Shown here: piece after piece, positions 28,448-39,087 of the stretch
Layout of the letters: each line of letters begins with the position of its first letter
Numbering within the stretch: the stretch's first letter is position 1
Source of the DNA: an uncultured Bryobacterales bacterium
GTDB lineage: Bacteria > Acidobacteriota > Terriglobia > Bryobacterales > UBA6623
Length of the DNA: 64,000 bases
Direction of reading: 5' to 3'
Assembly (NCBI GenBank): GCA_951813065.1
Contig: CATOTH010000002.1
Span: 682,001 to 746,000 of the forward strand
Notes under the pieces: generated by a model
Told to the model about the DNA's origin: nothing
Databases searched by the model: none
What the model saw: only the letters and a program-made list of their open reading frames with translations
Translations under genes and position numbers: made by a program

Positions 28448-29961
28448 AATACTGGCTAGGCATCGATATCGGCACTGGCGGCTCTCGGGCCCTGCTTGTG
28501 AAGGCCGACGGAACAGTCGCCTGCGGCGTGACCGCGGCTCACGAGGACATCTTGATGCACCGGCCCCTGTGGGCCGAGCAGCGCCCTGAGGACTGGTGGT
28601 CGGCCGCGTGCCAGGCGACTCGCGAGGTGGTGGCCAAGGCTGGAGTGCGTGGCGACGAGATCGCCGGCATCGGACTGTCCGGACAGATGCACGGGCTCAC
28701 TTTGCTGGACTCCTCCGACGAAGTCGTTCGGCCCGCGCTGATCTGGTGCGACCAGAGAAGCCAGGACCAGGTGGACTGGATCAACGCCAAGGTAGGCGCG
28801 GCGACGGTGCTGGAGCAGACCGCCAACCCCGTCCTGACGGGATTCACTGCGCCCAAGCTGCTCTGGGTACGGGACCACGATCCGGAGAGCTACGACCGGA
28901 CTCGAAGGATGCTGCTGCCGAAGGACTACATCCGGTTCTGCCTGACGGGCGAGTACGTCAGCGAGGTTTCGGATGCATCGGGCACCGCGTTGTTCGACGT
29001 GGTTGGGCGTCGCTGGGCGACGCCGCTGATAGACAGCCTTGGAATCGACAGCTCGATCTTGCCCGAGGTCGTCGAATCTCCCGCTCTCGCGGGCAGGGTG
29101 TCGGCATTGGCCGCCGAAAAGACCGGTTTGGTACAGGGTACGCCGGTCGTCGGCGGAGGGGGCGACCAGGCAGCCAGTGCCGTGGGAAACGGGATTGTCG
29201 AGTCCGGCTTGGTGTCCTGCACAATCGGTACCTCCGGAGTCGTGTTCTCGCACCTGGACGAGGCCGCCTACGATCCCGATGGGCGGGTGCACACGTTCTG
29301 CCATGCCGTGCCGGGCAAGTGGCACGTGATGGGTGTCACGCAAGGAGCAGGCTTGAGCCTACAGTGGTTTCGCAACCATCTCGCGACCTCCCTTGCTGCC
29401 GAGGCCGCCGAGCGAGGTTCCGACATCTATGACCTTCTGACGAATGAAGCGGCCCAGGTCCCGGCGGGATCCGAGGGTCTGCTCTGGCTTCCCTATCTGA
29501 TGGGCGAGCGAACACCCCATCTGGACCCCTTCGCCAGGGGCGGGTGGATTGGCCTGACAGCGAAGCACACCCGGGCCCACCTTGTGCGGTCGATTCTCGA
29601 GGGCGTGGCCTACAGTCTCAATGACTGCCTCGCCATCATCGAGTCGCTGGGTGCGGAGGTTGCGGCGGTGCGGGGGTCCGGCGGCGGAGCGAAGTCCGCG
29701 GTCTGGCGGAGGATTCTCGCTGGGGTCTTTCGCAAGCCGATCGCCACCTTGCAGACCCAGGAGGGATCGGCCTACGGCGCGGCTCTGCTGGCGCTGGTCG
29801 GGACTGGGGAATACGGATCGGTCGAAGAGGCATGCCGGAGCGTGATTGTCGAGCAGGGCAGAGAAGATCCCGATCCATCGCTGCAATCCGTGTACGAGGA
29901 CGGATATCACACGTTCCGCGCGGCGTATCCTGCGCTGAGGGGCCTGTTTCCCCAGATGTAG
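28444..29961 (+). CDS. xylB: xylulokinase
   Basis: A 505-residue FGGY-family sugar kinase phosphorylating D-xylulose. The N-terminal phosphate motif is WLGIDIGTGGSRALLVKADG; QMHGLTLLD, the substrate segment LIWCDQRSQ, catalytic Asp in VVGGGGDQAASAVGNG and the ATP-binding RGSGGGAKSAVWRRI all match XylB closely. The ATG overlaps the plsC stop (ATGA), with GGAG about eight bases upstream. A pentose kinase at the end of a fatty-acid/folate operon is functionally unexpected. No xylose isomerase gene is nearby, so a related ketose could be the substrate. Confidence 0.93.
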   Translation: MKYWLGIDIGTGGSRALLVKADGTVACGVTAAHEDILMHRPLWAEQRPEDWWSAACQATREVVAKAGVRGDEIAGIGLSGQMHGLTLLDSSDEVVRPALIWCDQRSQDQVDWINAKVGAATVLEQTANPVLTGFTAPKLLWVRDHDPESYDRTRRMLLPKDYIRFCLTGEYVSEVSDASGTALFDVVGRRWATPLIDSLGIDSSILPEVVESPALAGRVSALAAEKTGLVQGTPVVGGGGDQAASAVGNGIVESGLVSCTIGTSGVVFSHLDEAAYDPDGRVHTFCHAVPGKWHVMGVTQGAGLSLQWFRNHLATSLAAEAAERGSDIYDLLTNEAAQVPAGSEGLLWLPYLMGERTPHLDPFARGGWIGLTAKHTRAHLVRSILEGVAYSLNDCLAIIESLGAEVAAVRGSGGGAKSAVWRRILAGVFRKPIATLQTQEGSAYGAALLALVGTGEYGSVEEACRSVIVEQGREDPDPSLQSVYEDGYHTFRAAYPALRGLFPQM

Positions 29962-29975
29962 GACCGTGACTTCGC

Positions 29976-32459
29976 CTAGATCGAGTACAGCAGCGTCTCG
30001 GTCGCGACAGCGACGCCACCGCTCTCTCCGTCGATATCGTCTTCACTCTCGGGAAGGTCGAGCCGGCGGAAATACATGCCGTCCGGGCCGCGGAATATCT
30101 CGATTTCAGCCGGTCTAGGAAGCTGGTCTTGTATCAGCGCCTCGGAAAGCGGGTCCTCGATGCAACGTTGCAGCGCGCGCCGTAACGGCCGCGCTCCGTA
30201 GCTCCGGTCCCCGAGGGTCTCGTCGAGAATATATTGCGCGGCATCGTCGCTGAGCCGGATCTGAAGCCCCTTGCTGATCAGGTTCGTGTTGATCTGACCG
30301 ACAAGGAGTTGCACGATTCCTCGCAAGTCCTCGTCCGTAAGCGAGCGGAAGATGATCGTCTCGTCCAGCCGGTTCAGGAATTCGGGGTTAAATGTCCGCT
30401 TGACCTCGCTGAGGACTTCCTGCTCGGCCTTCGAGTCGCTGTAGTCCTTGGAACTGCCCTGGAAGCCCATCGGCGTCTTGGACTGGAGGTGGCGCGCCCC
30501 GATGTTCGAGGTCATCACCACGATGGTGTTCTTGAAGTCAACCGCAGTACCCAGGCCGTCCGTCAGCTGGCCGTCTTCGAAGACCTGCAGGAGAATGCTG
30601 AACAGGTCCGGATGGGCCTTCTCGATCTCGTCGAGCAGGATGATCGAGTAGGGCGCGCGCTTGACCCGTTCGGTAAGCTGACCGCCCTCTTCGTATCCGA
30701 CATAGCCTGGCGGCGAGCCGATCAGCTTCGATACAGAGTGCTTCTCCATGAACTCCGACATGTCGAACCGGATCAGCGCTTTCTCGCTTCCGAACAGGGA
30801 CTCGGCCAGTGCCCGCGCCACTTCGGTCTTGCCGACGCCGGTGGGGCCGAGAAAGAGGAACGAGCCGGCGGGCCGGTTGACGGGCTTGAGCCCCGCGCGC
30901 GATCGCCGGATGGCGCGGGCCAGCGCCGAGATCGCGCTGTCCTGGCTCACGATGCGCTTGTGGAGCTCCTCCTCGATCCGCAGCAGCTTGTCTAGCTCTT
31001 CCTCCTTGATCGACGTCATCGGCACGCCCGTCCAGCGGGCCACGACTTCCTCGATGTCATCCTTGCCCACCGTGGCAGTCACCGCCTGGTCGATTTCCTG
31101 CTTTTTCTGCAGGTCGCGCAGATTCTCGCGCTCCTTGCGTTCCTCGTCCGAGTAGAACCGCGCCTTCTCGAACTCGTGGTTGGCGATCGCGTTTTCCATG
31201 CGATGGACGATGTACTTGATCCGCTTGTGGATCTCGGCACTTTCGTCCGACATCTTTGTCTGCTGGAGCTTGACCCGCGCCCCGGCCTCGTCGAGCAGGT
31301 CGATTGCCTTGTCGGGAAGGAACCGGTCCGGGATGTAGCGAATCGAGCTGTAGACAGCCGACTCGACTGCCTCGTCGGTGTAGACCACGGCGTGGAACTT
31401 CTCATAGCGTTCCTTGATGCCGATCAGTACGTGCACCGCTTCCTGCTCCGTGGGGGGGCTGACTTTGACCGCCTGGAAGCGCCGCTCCAAAGACCGGTCC
31501 TTTTCGATCGACTTGCGAAACTCCGACGGCGTGGTGGCACCGATGCATTGAATCTCGCCGCGCGACAGGGCGGGTTTGAGGATGTTCGCGGCGTCGAGCG
31601 ATCCCTCCGCCGAGCCCGCGCCGACCAGTGTGTGCAGTTCGTCGATGAAAATGATGGAGTTCCGATCCTCCATCAGTTCCTTCATGATGGTCTTGAGGCG
31701 CTCCTCGAACTGGCCGCGGTACTTGGTGCCGGCGACGATCAACGAGAGGTCGAGCGCCAGGATGCGCTTCTCGGACAGGAACGGCAGCACGACGCCGTTG
31801 GAGATGCGTTGCGCGAGGCCTTCCACGATGGCTGTCTTGCCCACTCCGGGCTCGCCGATCAAGACAGGGTTGTTCTTGGTGCGCCGGCAGAGAATCTGCA
31901 CGGCCCGTTCCAGCTCGCCATCCCGGCCGATCAGCGGATCGAGTTTTCCATCGGCGGCCTCTTGCGTCAGGTCGCGGCTGAACTCCGCGAGCAGCGAGCT
32001 CTCCTTGGGTCGGTTCGCGAGGAGTTTCTCGGACTGCACCCGCGAGAGTTCCTCGCGAATCGTCGAGAGCCGTAAACCGCGCTCGTGCAGGATCTCGGCG
32101 GCAAAGCACTTCTCCTCCCGCAGGAGCCCGAGCAGCAGATGCTCGGTTCCGATGTGCTTGTGGGACAGGCGCTCGGCTTCTTCGGCGGCATAGGCCAGCA
32201 CCCGCTTGCACTCGTGGCTCAGCGGCAGATCCACGGACGTGGAGACCTTCTCCCGGATCGTCGTGTGAGCCTCGATCTGCTTGCGGATCGAGTCGACTGC
32301 GGCGTGCGAGCGCAGGAAGCGGTTCGCCAGCGCCTTGTCTTCGCGGATCAGGCCGAGTAGCAGGTGCTCGGTCTCGATATACGGACTGCCGAACTGACTG
32401 GCCTCGTAGCGAGCGAAGAAGATTACCCTCCGAGCCTTCTCGGTATAGCGTTCAAACAT
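29976..32459 (-). CDS. clpC: ATP-dependent Clp protease ATP-binding subunit ClpC
   Basis: An 827-residue AAA+ unfoldase. Two N-terminal Clp repeats (YIETEHLLLGLIRED; HIGTEHLLLGLLREE) are followed by AAA module 1 (GEPGVGKTAIVEGLAQR, Walker B IIFIDELHTL), a middle segment containing the UVR-like HEFEKARFYSDEERKEREN, and AAA module 2 (FLGPTGVGKTEVARAL, IILLDEIEKAHPDLF). The UVR-type middle region and length assign it to ClpC rather than ClpA or ClpB. The VGF-type ClpP loop appears as GFQG or nearby and was not verified. Convergent with xylB, 14 bases apart. A TATGAT box at 32525-32530 (minus strand) is a weak promoter candidate. Confidence 0.94.
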   Translation of the reverse strand: MFERYTEKARRVIFFARYEASQFGSPYIETEHLLLGLIREDKALANRFLRSHAAVDSIRKQIEAHTTIREKVSTSVDLPLSHECKRVLAYAAEEAERLSHKHIGTEHLLLGLLREEKCFAAEILHERGLRLSTIREELSRVQSEKLLANRPKESSLLAEFSRDLTQEAADGKLDPLIGRDGELERAVQILCRRTKNNPVLIGEPGVGKTAIVEGLAQRISNGVVLPFLSEKRILALDLSLIVAGTKYRGQFEERLKTIMKELMEDRNSIIFIDELHTLVGAGSAEGSLDAANILKPALSRGEIQCIGATTPSEFRKSIEKDRSLERRFQAVKVSPPTEQEAVHVLIGIKERYEKFHAVVYTDEAVESAVYSSIRYIPDRFLPDKAIDLLDEAGARVKLQQTKMSDESAEIHKRIKYIVHRMENAIANHEFEKARFYSDEERKERENLRDLQKKQEIDQAVTATVGKDDIEEVVARWTGVPMTSIKEEELDKLLRIEEELHKRIVSQDSAISALARAIRRSRAGLKPVNRPAGSFLFLGPTGVGKTEVARALAESLFGSEKALIRFDMSEFMEKHSVSKLIGSPPGYVGYEEGGQLTERVKRAPYSIILLDEIEKAHPDLFSILLQVFEDGQLTDGLGTAVDFKNTIVVMTSNIGARHLQSKTPMGFQGSSKDYSDSKAEQEVLSEVKRTFNPEFLNRLDETIIFRSLTDEDLRGIVQLLVGQINTNLISKGLQIRLSDDAAQYILDETLGDRSYGARPLRRALQRCIEDPLSEALIQDQLPRPAEIEIFRGPDGMYFRRLDLPESEDDIDGESGGVAVATETLLYSI

Positions 32460-32652
32460 GCGCGCTACAAGCGCTACCGGCGTGCCGCGAGCACCGCCCG
32501 GCTGGCGCCCGTCCTGTGTGCCTCATCATATCAGCACGGAATTCGGACAACCGTGCATAACGGGGTCGAACCGCGAAATGCTGTCGGATCGCAGGGTTAT
32601 TGCGGCGGAATTCACTGCCATCCAGGCAACGGAGATCGGGACGGAACTGGGT

Positions 32653-33213
32653 TCACGCCGCCAGCAGCTCCCGCATCGTGAACAGCGAGAAGAAGTCACA
32701 TCCCGCGTCAGCCAGCAGCCTGGCTGCTCCCTGCTCGCGGTCGACGACGCAGCAGGTGCCCAGGACTTTCATTCCAGCACCCCGGGCGCGCTCCACGGCC
32801 TGCACCGTCGATCCGCCCGACGTGCAGACGTCGTCAACCACGACACAACGCACGCCCTCCGTCCGGGCCAAGCCTTCGACATACCGCTTGCGGCCATGCC
32901 CCTTCTCCGCCTTTCTCACCACGAATGCGCTCAGCGGATTGTTCGTGTCGATCGATTCGCGGGCGATCGAGAAGGACACCGGGTCAGCCCCCATCGTCAG
33001 GCCGCCGACAGCGTCGGGGTGCCAGTCGCGGGCCGTGAAAGACTCGAGCATCAGCCGCCCCAGGAGCGGCATCGCGTCGCCTCGCAGCGTCGTGAGTCGG
33101 CAATCAACGTACACGTTGCTCTTGGCACCGGAGGCGAGAGTGAACTCCCCTCTCAGAACCGAATGCCTTACGAGCAGGTCCAGCAGTTGACGTCGCTCGT
33201 CGCTGTCGTGCAT
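32653..33213 (-). CDS. pyrE: orotate phosphoribosyltransferase
   Basis: A 186-residue enzyme that makes OMP from orotate and PRPP. The type I phosphoribosyltransferase PRPP loop is VRCVVVDDVCTSGGSTVQAV; FTLASGAKSNVYVDCRLTT and VVRKAEKGHGRKRYVEG match PyrE, including the catalytic lysines. The ATG 33213 has GGGAAGA upstream; a TTG at 33225 is an alternative. It lies 42 bases downstream of aroC in the same direction. Confidence 0.95.
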   Translation of the reverse strand: MHDSDERRQLLDLLVRHSVLRGEFTLASGAKSNVYVDCRLTTLRGDAMPLLGRLMLESFTARDWHPDAVGGLTMGADPVSFSIARESIDTNNPLSAFVVRKAEKGHGRKRYVEGLARTEGVRCVVVDDVCTSGGSTVQAVERARGAGMKVLGTCCVVDREQGAARLLADAGCDFFSLFTMRELLAA

Positions 33214-33255
33214 CGATCTTCCCAAGCGATTTGACGCGCGTACTCTCTCGAGGTC

Positions 33256-34428
<1,173 letters not shown>

Positions 34429-34484
34429 CCCGGAGGGAGTAAACGACGGAGGGGAGGGGGAATCCCTATTATAGGCTTCAGGCC

Positions 34485-35273
34485 GTGCGGCACTTGATCG
34501 GCATTCACGCAGTCTCTGCCGCCGTGCGCGCGGCCAGGGCGGACAACCGGCGGATCGAGCGCCTGGTCGTGGCTCGAGGTGCCCGGAGCAGTCGGCTGCA
34601 GGGGCTGATCGATGCGTGCCGTGAACTCGGCATTCCCGTCCGCTTCGAGCCTCGCTCCGCCCTGCAGCGGCTGGCTGGCGACGAAGCCCATCAGAATGTT
34701 GTTGCCATTGCCGCCGCCGCACCGTACGCGACCCTGGAGAGTGTCCTGGAGGCCGCTGGCGGCTGTTCGCTGATCGTGGCGCTTGACACGGTGCAGGATC
34801 CCCGCAACCTTGGTGCTATCGTGCGCACGGCGGAAGGTGCTGGCGCGGATGCCGTGGTGGTACCCGAACGGCGGTCGGCCAGTCTGACAGAAACAGCTTC
34901 AAAGGCGGCGGCGGGCGCATTGGAATCTCAGCTCGTCGTGCGTGTGAAGAACCTCGGCCGAGCCCTGAAAGAACTCAAGGACGCCGGCTACTGGGTGTAC
35001 GGATTCGATGCCGCGGCCGAGTCTGGCTATGACGAGCCGGCGTATGCCGATCGCTGTGTCCTTGTGCTCGGCGGCGAGAGCCGCGGACTCCGCGAGAAGG
35101 TGGCTGAGCGGTGCGACTTCCTTGTTCGCATTCCGATGGCGGGCAGCGTTTCCTCGCTCAACGTGTCCGTCGCCGCTGGCATCGCGCTCTTCGAGGTCCG
35201 TCGCCAGCGAAGGGCGGCCGAGGCTGTTGCCGAGGATGTGGCAACGAAATCCTTCCGCACGGATTCGCGCTAG
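34485..35273 (+). CDS. rlmB: 23S rRNA (guanosine-2'-O-)-methyltransferase, TrmH/SpoU family
   Basis: A 262-residue SPOUT methyltransferase. The N-terminal substrate-binding domain starts LIGIHAVSAAVRAARADNRR. The knotted catalytic domain has ALDTVQDPRNLGAIVRTAEG (motif 1), VLVLGGESRGLREKV (motif 2) and IPMAGSVSSLNVSVAAGIAL (motif 3), all hallmarks of RlmB. The start is GTG 34485. A TATTAT box at 34467-34472 ends only 12 bases before the start codon, so the message may be nearly leaderless. Confidence 0.92.
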   Translation: MRHLIGIHAVSAAVRAARADNRRIERLVVARGARSSRLQGLIDACRELGIPVRFEPRSALQRLAGDEAHQNVVAIAAAAPYATLESVLEAAGGCSLIVALDTVQDPRNLGAIVRTAEGAGADAVVVPERRSASLTETASKAAAGALESQLVVRVKNLGRALKELKDAGYWVYGFDAAAESGYDEPAYADRCVLVLGGESRGLREKVAERCDFLVRIPMAGSVSSLNVSVAAGIALFEVRRQRRAAEAVAEDVATKSFRTDSR

Positions 35274-35302
35274 GGTCGCGGTTCCCAAGTATCATTTGAC
35301 CT

Positions 35303-35806
35303 ATGACCATTGCGGAGAACTTCCTGGCCGATTTCAAGATGGAGATGGCCAACACCCGTCGAATGTTCGAATGCATCCCGGACGATGCGCTGGAATTCCA
35401 GCCGCATTCCAAGTCGATGACTCTCGGGCGCCTGGCCGGCCACATCGCGGAAATGGCACGTTGGGGAACCGACACGGCGGAAGTCGACGAACTCGACATC
35501 CAGCCGGCCACCGGTGACGGCTACAAGCCGCTCACGGCCGAGAGCCGCGCCAGCGTGCTTGAGTTCTTTGACCGCAGCGTCGCCGAAGCCGTCGAAGCCA
35601 TCGGCAGGGTCAGTGATGAAGAAATGCGCGCAGCTTGGACGCTCAAGGCGCACGGCAATCCGATCTTCACGATGCCCCGGATTAACGTGCTCAAGAGCAT
35701 GGTTCTGAGCCACATCATTCATCACCGCGCACAGTTGTCGGTCTACCTGCGGATGAACGATGTGGCGGTGCCCGGCATGTATGGTCCGTCGGCGGACGAG
35801 CGCTAG
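35303..35806 (+). CDS. DinB-family protein
   Basis: A 167-residue cytosolic four-helix bundle of the DinB superfamily. The metal-ligand histidines are in LGRLAGHIAEMARWG and in MVLSHIIHHRAQLSVYLR, the usual H...HxxxH pattern. It starts at ATG 35303, 29 bases after rlmB. Unlike the DinB gene at 10133 it has no signal peptide. Substrate unknown. Confidence 0.88.
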   Translation: MTIAENFLADFKMEMANTRRMFECIPDDALEFQPHSKSMTLGRLAGHIAEMARWGTDTAEVDELDIQPATGDGYKPLTAESRASVLEFFDRSVAEAVEAIGRVSDEEMRAAWTLKAHGNPIFTMPRINVLKSMVLSHIIHHRAQLSVYLRMNDVAVPGMYGPSADER

Positions 35807-36006
35807 ACGCAGCGCTCGGCCTTCTTGTGCCAAAGCTTGAGGCTGCGACACCACGAATCCGAAGTGTCCCGTGTCGGGAACCGGCGCGTACGCATCTCCC
35901 GGTCTGCGATCGGGGTCACTGCCGGTTGCCGGCCGTATGCTTCGACCCGTTTGGCCCCGACGGATTCCGGGGCGCGGTAATCGGTTGAGATCCGGGACAG
36001 CGCCCC

Positions 36007-37128
36007 CTATTGGCCAGACTCACGCGGTCGAAGTGGCCTGTCGCCGTTGTAGATGCCGATCCAGTGATTGGTGAATCGCAGGTTGTCCTGGGGGGCGACG
36101 GCTGGCATGTGGCAGGAAGAGCATGCCTGCTCCGGAGTCTCGCGGCACGTCGCGGCGGGAGGGCTGCGGACGGTGTGGCAGTCCAGACAGCGCCCGTCAT
36201 CGCGAGCCGCTTCGCGCGAAAGTGGCTGGTGCGGGTCATGGCAACGAATGCAAGTCAGGACCTGGCCTCCAGGCTCGATACACGCGCTCCGGGACAGATA
36301 GACGGGCTGGTGCCGGACATTCCAGGGATCGCTCCAGTCGATCACCGTTCCGGAAGACTCCGGAGGGCGGTGGCAAGCCCCGCAGAACTCGAGCAACTCG
36401 CTGCCCTCCAGTCGGCCAGGGTTGCCGACGGCCGCGCGTCCGCGCTCCAGGTTGCCGGAAGTGATCGCCTCGACATGGCGGCTCCCCGGGCCATGGCAGG
36501 CCTCGCAACGAATCCCAAGCTCGCGTGGCTGTAGCGAGAAACCGTCACCGAGCGCAAGCGGGCCCGTGGAGTGACACTGGAAGCAGCGCATGATGGCGGG
36601 CTCGGGGCCGAACGTCTGGTAGTACACGCCCAAGGCGTCCTCGACGCCATGGGGCGGAGTGTCGCGATGCCCCGGCGTCGTCGCCAACGAATCAGTCGCC
36701 GAGTAGTAGCTGAAGTGGTGCTCGACGTAGCGCTCCTCGTCCGGGTGGCCCACAAAGGTGACTGCCTGGTCTCCCGCGCCGAATGCCCACTCAAGCTGCA
36801 GTTCGCGTCTCTCCCCGTGTACTTCGACCTCCACGTGGAGGCCATCTCGATCGGAACGGTACGAGTACTCGGCGCCGCCTGTCCGGCCTAGCGACGCGAC
36901 CGGTACGAACGAGGACGCCAGCGGATGTTGGGATACCGGCGCCAGGGAGAGCGCGTGGCCGCTCGCGGATTGGGCCGCGAACTGCTCAGCGTGGCAGGCT
37001 CCGCACGCATCCGCTCCCAGGTACGCCTCCGGAGGGTTGTCGAAGACGTCCAAGGGCTGCGCAAGCAGGGGGAGCGGTGCCGCCGCGAGCCACTGTAGCA
37101 GCCATCCCGGCTTTCGAGTTGCAGGCAT
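36007..37128 (-). CDS. heptaheme cytochrome c (cytochrome c554-like)
   Basis: A 373-residue exported multiheme protein. A short signal peptide (to about residue 24, LLAQ) precedes seven CxxCH sites: CGACH, CFQCH, CEACH, CGACH, CIRCH, CLDCH and CSSCH, spread from residue 42 to 345. The CEACHGPGSRHVEA and CGACHRPPE segments resemble the cytochrome c554/tetraheme superfamily. It would work in the periplasm in electron transfer to or from a small nitrogen or sulfur compound; no enzyme partner is adjacent. It is divergent from the propeller gene, with about 100 bases between the two starts. The 200 bases on its 3' side (35807-36006) hold nothing recognised. Confidence 0.88.
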   Translation of the reverse strand: MPATRKPGWLLQWLAAAPLPLLAQPLDVFDNPPEAYLGADACGACHAEQFAAQSASGHALSLAPVSQHPLASSFVPVASLGRTGGAEYSYRSDRDGLHVEVEVHGERRELQLEWAFGAGDQAVTFVGHPDEERYVEHHFSYYSATDSLATTPGHRDTPPHGVEDALGVYYQTFGPEPAIMRCFQCHSTGPLALGDGFSLQPRELGIRCEACHGPGSRHVEAITSGNLERGRAAVGNPGRLEGSELLEFCGACHRPPESSGTVIDWSDPWNVRHQPVYLSRSACIEPGGQVLTCIRCHDPHQPLSREAARDDGRCLDCHTVRSPPAATCRETPEQACSSCHMPAVAPQDNLRFTNHWIGIYNGDRPLRPRESGQ

Positions 37129-37232
37129 CGGTGAGCGGACACCGTATGGTAAAGGCTATGGTACTACCCGGCTCGCCTGCACTCGGAGCCGTGGACGTGG
37201 CTAGGCCAAGGGCGATGCCAAGGAGCAGGGCG

Positions 37233-39008
37233 ATGCCGGTTGGGCTGCTGCTGGCGCTTGCAGGCTCCGTCGGAGTGGCGAGCGGCGAGGAACCGGCCGC
37301 CGCGACGGCGCGGTCGATCTGGGCCGGCGACGGGACCAACGCGCTCGGGGCTCCCTCGCCGGACGGTCGCTACCTTTCTTTCGTCGACATTGACGGAAAC
37401 CTGGCGATTCTCGACTTGGACACGGGCATCAGCCGAGCGCTCACCAATGCTGCGGGCGGCCCTTCGCCCGGACAGTTTGCCTATTTCTCCACATTCTCTC
37501 GTGACAGCCGCCAGGTCGCTTACGCATGGTTCAACGCGGAGGGATTCTACGAGCTCAGGCTCATCGAGCTCGAGGGTTCCGAGCCGCGCACGCTGTACCG
37601 CAACCCGGAGGCGGGCTTCGTTCAGCCCACGGCGTTTTCCCCCGACGGCGATCGGATCCTGACCCTGCTGTTCCGACGCGATAACGTCAGCCAGATCGCG
37701 CTGGTTTCGACGACCGACGGGACAGCCCGCATCCTGCGTTCTCTGGACTGGTTCTATCCGAAGAAGATCGACTTGTCCCCCGACGGGCGTTTCGTCGTGT
37801 ACGACTCGATTTCCTCAGGCGACTCGACCGCCCGCGACATCCACATTCTCGCCCTGGACGGTTCGAGCCACGGCGCACTCACTCACAGTCCTTCCGACGA
37901 CCTGTTCCCCCTCTGGACGCCCGACGGCAAGGCCGTGGTGTTCGGCAGCGACCGGGGCGGCACCATGGACGCATGGATGCTGCGGGTGGAAAACGGCAGC
38001 GCGGCCGGCGATCCGGTGCTTGTCAAACGGAATCTGGGACGGGCTCTGCCGATGGCGTTCACGCGCGATGGGCAGCTGTTCTACGGTTTGCGAGCAGGCC
38101 GGACGGATGTGTACGTGAGCGAATTCGATGCTTCCACCGGTGCACCCGCCGACGGTCCGACGGTCGTCCGCAGTCGATTCGCGGGAGGGAATCGCAACCC
38201 GGAATGGTCCCCCGACGGCCGCTTCCTGGCGTACCTGTCGCGCATTGGCACAGAGAACTACGGCCAGGAGCACCGCGCGGTGACGGTCCGCGAACTTGTT
38301 TCCGGGCGGGAGGCGGTGCATGCGCCCCGCCTCGCTTTCATCGAGCGACTCAGGTGGTCGCCCGACGGCAGTTCCCTGCTGCTCAGCGGCGGGGACGCCC
38401 AGGGCCGTTCTGGGCTGTTCGTGATGGATCTGAGCACTGGCGAGGCACGCCAGGCAGTTGTCGAGCGTGGCGCGGACTTCCGCGGCTTGGAGGGCGACTG
38501 GTCAGCGGACGGCCGCCGCATCTACTTCGCGCAGCGGACTGGCCCGAATCGGTTTGTGATCCGGTCTCACGACCTGGCGTCGGGCCGTCGGACCGATCTC
38601 TACCAGCCTCCTGCCGGGCGGGCGGTGATCCGCTCGCCGCGGCGCGCCACAAATGCGGAACGCCTGGCGTTCGTGTTGGCAGCCGGAACCGACGGTCAAT
38701 CGCAATCCGTGCAGATCCTCAAGCTTGGCCAGCGCCAGTCGATGCCCCTGCTGCATTCGCAGTACGGGGATATTTCCTCGGTGGAATGGATCGCGAATGA
38801 CAAGCAGCTGCTCGTAAGCACCGAGGCGTCCGGCACCTCGAGCCTATGGATCGTCTCCACGACCGACGCCGAGCCAAGACGCCTTGACGTGCCGTGGAAG
38901 CGGCTGGGACCAGTGCGTGTCAGCCCTGACGGCGCGAGCTTGGCCTTCTCCCACGAGGAAACCAGGGCCGAGGTCTGGGCGCTCGAGAACCTCCCGGCGG
39001 CTCGATAG
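37233..39008 (+). CDS. exported TolB-like beta-propeller protein (PD40 repeats)
   Basis: A 591-residue exported protein built from PD40/WD40-like repeats, each with an SPDG-type turn: APSPDGRYLSFVD, FSPDGDRILTLL, LSPDGRFVVYDS, WTPDGKAVVFGSDRGG, WSPDGRFLAYLS, WSPDGSSLLLSG, WSADGRRIYFAQ and VSPDGASLAFSH. The DPP-IV/TolB propellers share this pattern; no peptidase domain is attached. The start ATG 37233 has AAGGAG seven bases upstream, which rules out the longer frame. A signal peptide (GLLLALAGSVGVASGEE) follows. Likely a periplasmic binding or scaffold protein. Confidence 0.85.
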   Translation: MPVGLLLALAGSVGVASGEEPAAATARSIWAGDGTNALGAPSPDGRYLSFVDIDGNLAILDLDTGISRALTNAAGGPSPGQFAYFSTFSRDSRQVAYAWFNAEGFYELRLIELEGSEPRTLYRNPEAGFVQPTAFSPDGDRILTLLFRRDNVSQIALVSTTDGTARILRSLDWFYPKKIDLSPDGRFVVYDSISSGDSTARDIHILALDGSSHGALTHSPSDDLFPLWTPDGKAVVFGSDRGGTMDAWMLRVENGSAAGDPVLVKRNLGRALPMAFTRDGQLFYGLRAGRTDVYVSEFDASTGAPADGPTVVRSRFAGGNRNPEWSPDGRFLAYLSRIGTENYGQEHRAVTVRELVSGREAVHAPRLAFIERLRWSPDGSSLLLSGGDAQGRSGLFVMDLSTGEARQAVVERGADFRGLEGDWSADGRRIYFAQRTGPNRFVIRSHDLASGRRTDLYQPPAGRAVIRSPRRATNAERLAFVLAAGTDGQSQSVQILKLGQRQSMPLLHSQYGDISSVEWIANDKQLLVSTEASGTSSLWIVSTTDAEPRRLDVPWKRLGPVRVSPDGASLAFSHEETRAEVWALENLPAAR

Positions 39009-39027
39009 CGCCTGTTCGCTAGCGAAG

Positions 39028-39060
39028 AAAAAAGAGAAGGCGGGGCGTTCGCCCCGCCTT
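39028..39060 (-). terminator. rho-independent terminator of the TonB receptor gene
   Basis: A perfect 10-bp hairpin, AAGGCGGGGC (39037-39046) with GCCCCGCCTT (39051-39060) around a four-base loop. On the minus strand it is followed by CTCTTTTTTC (from 39036 downward). It lies 28 bases past the receptor stop codon and also separates it from the convergent propeller gene. Confidence 0.85.
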
Positions 39061-39087
39061 CGGAGAGTTCCCGTCGCTCGCGTGGAG

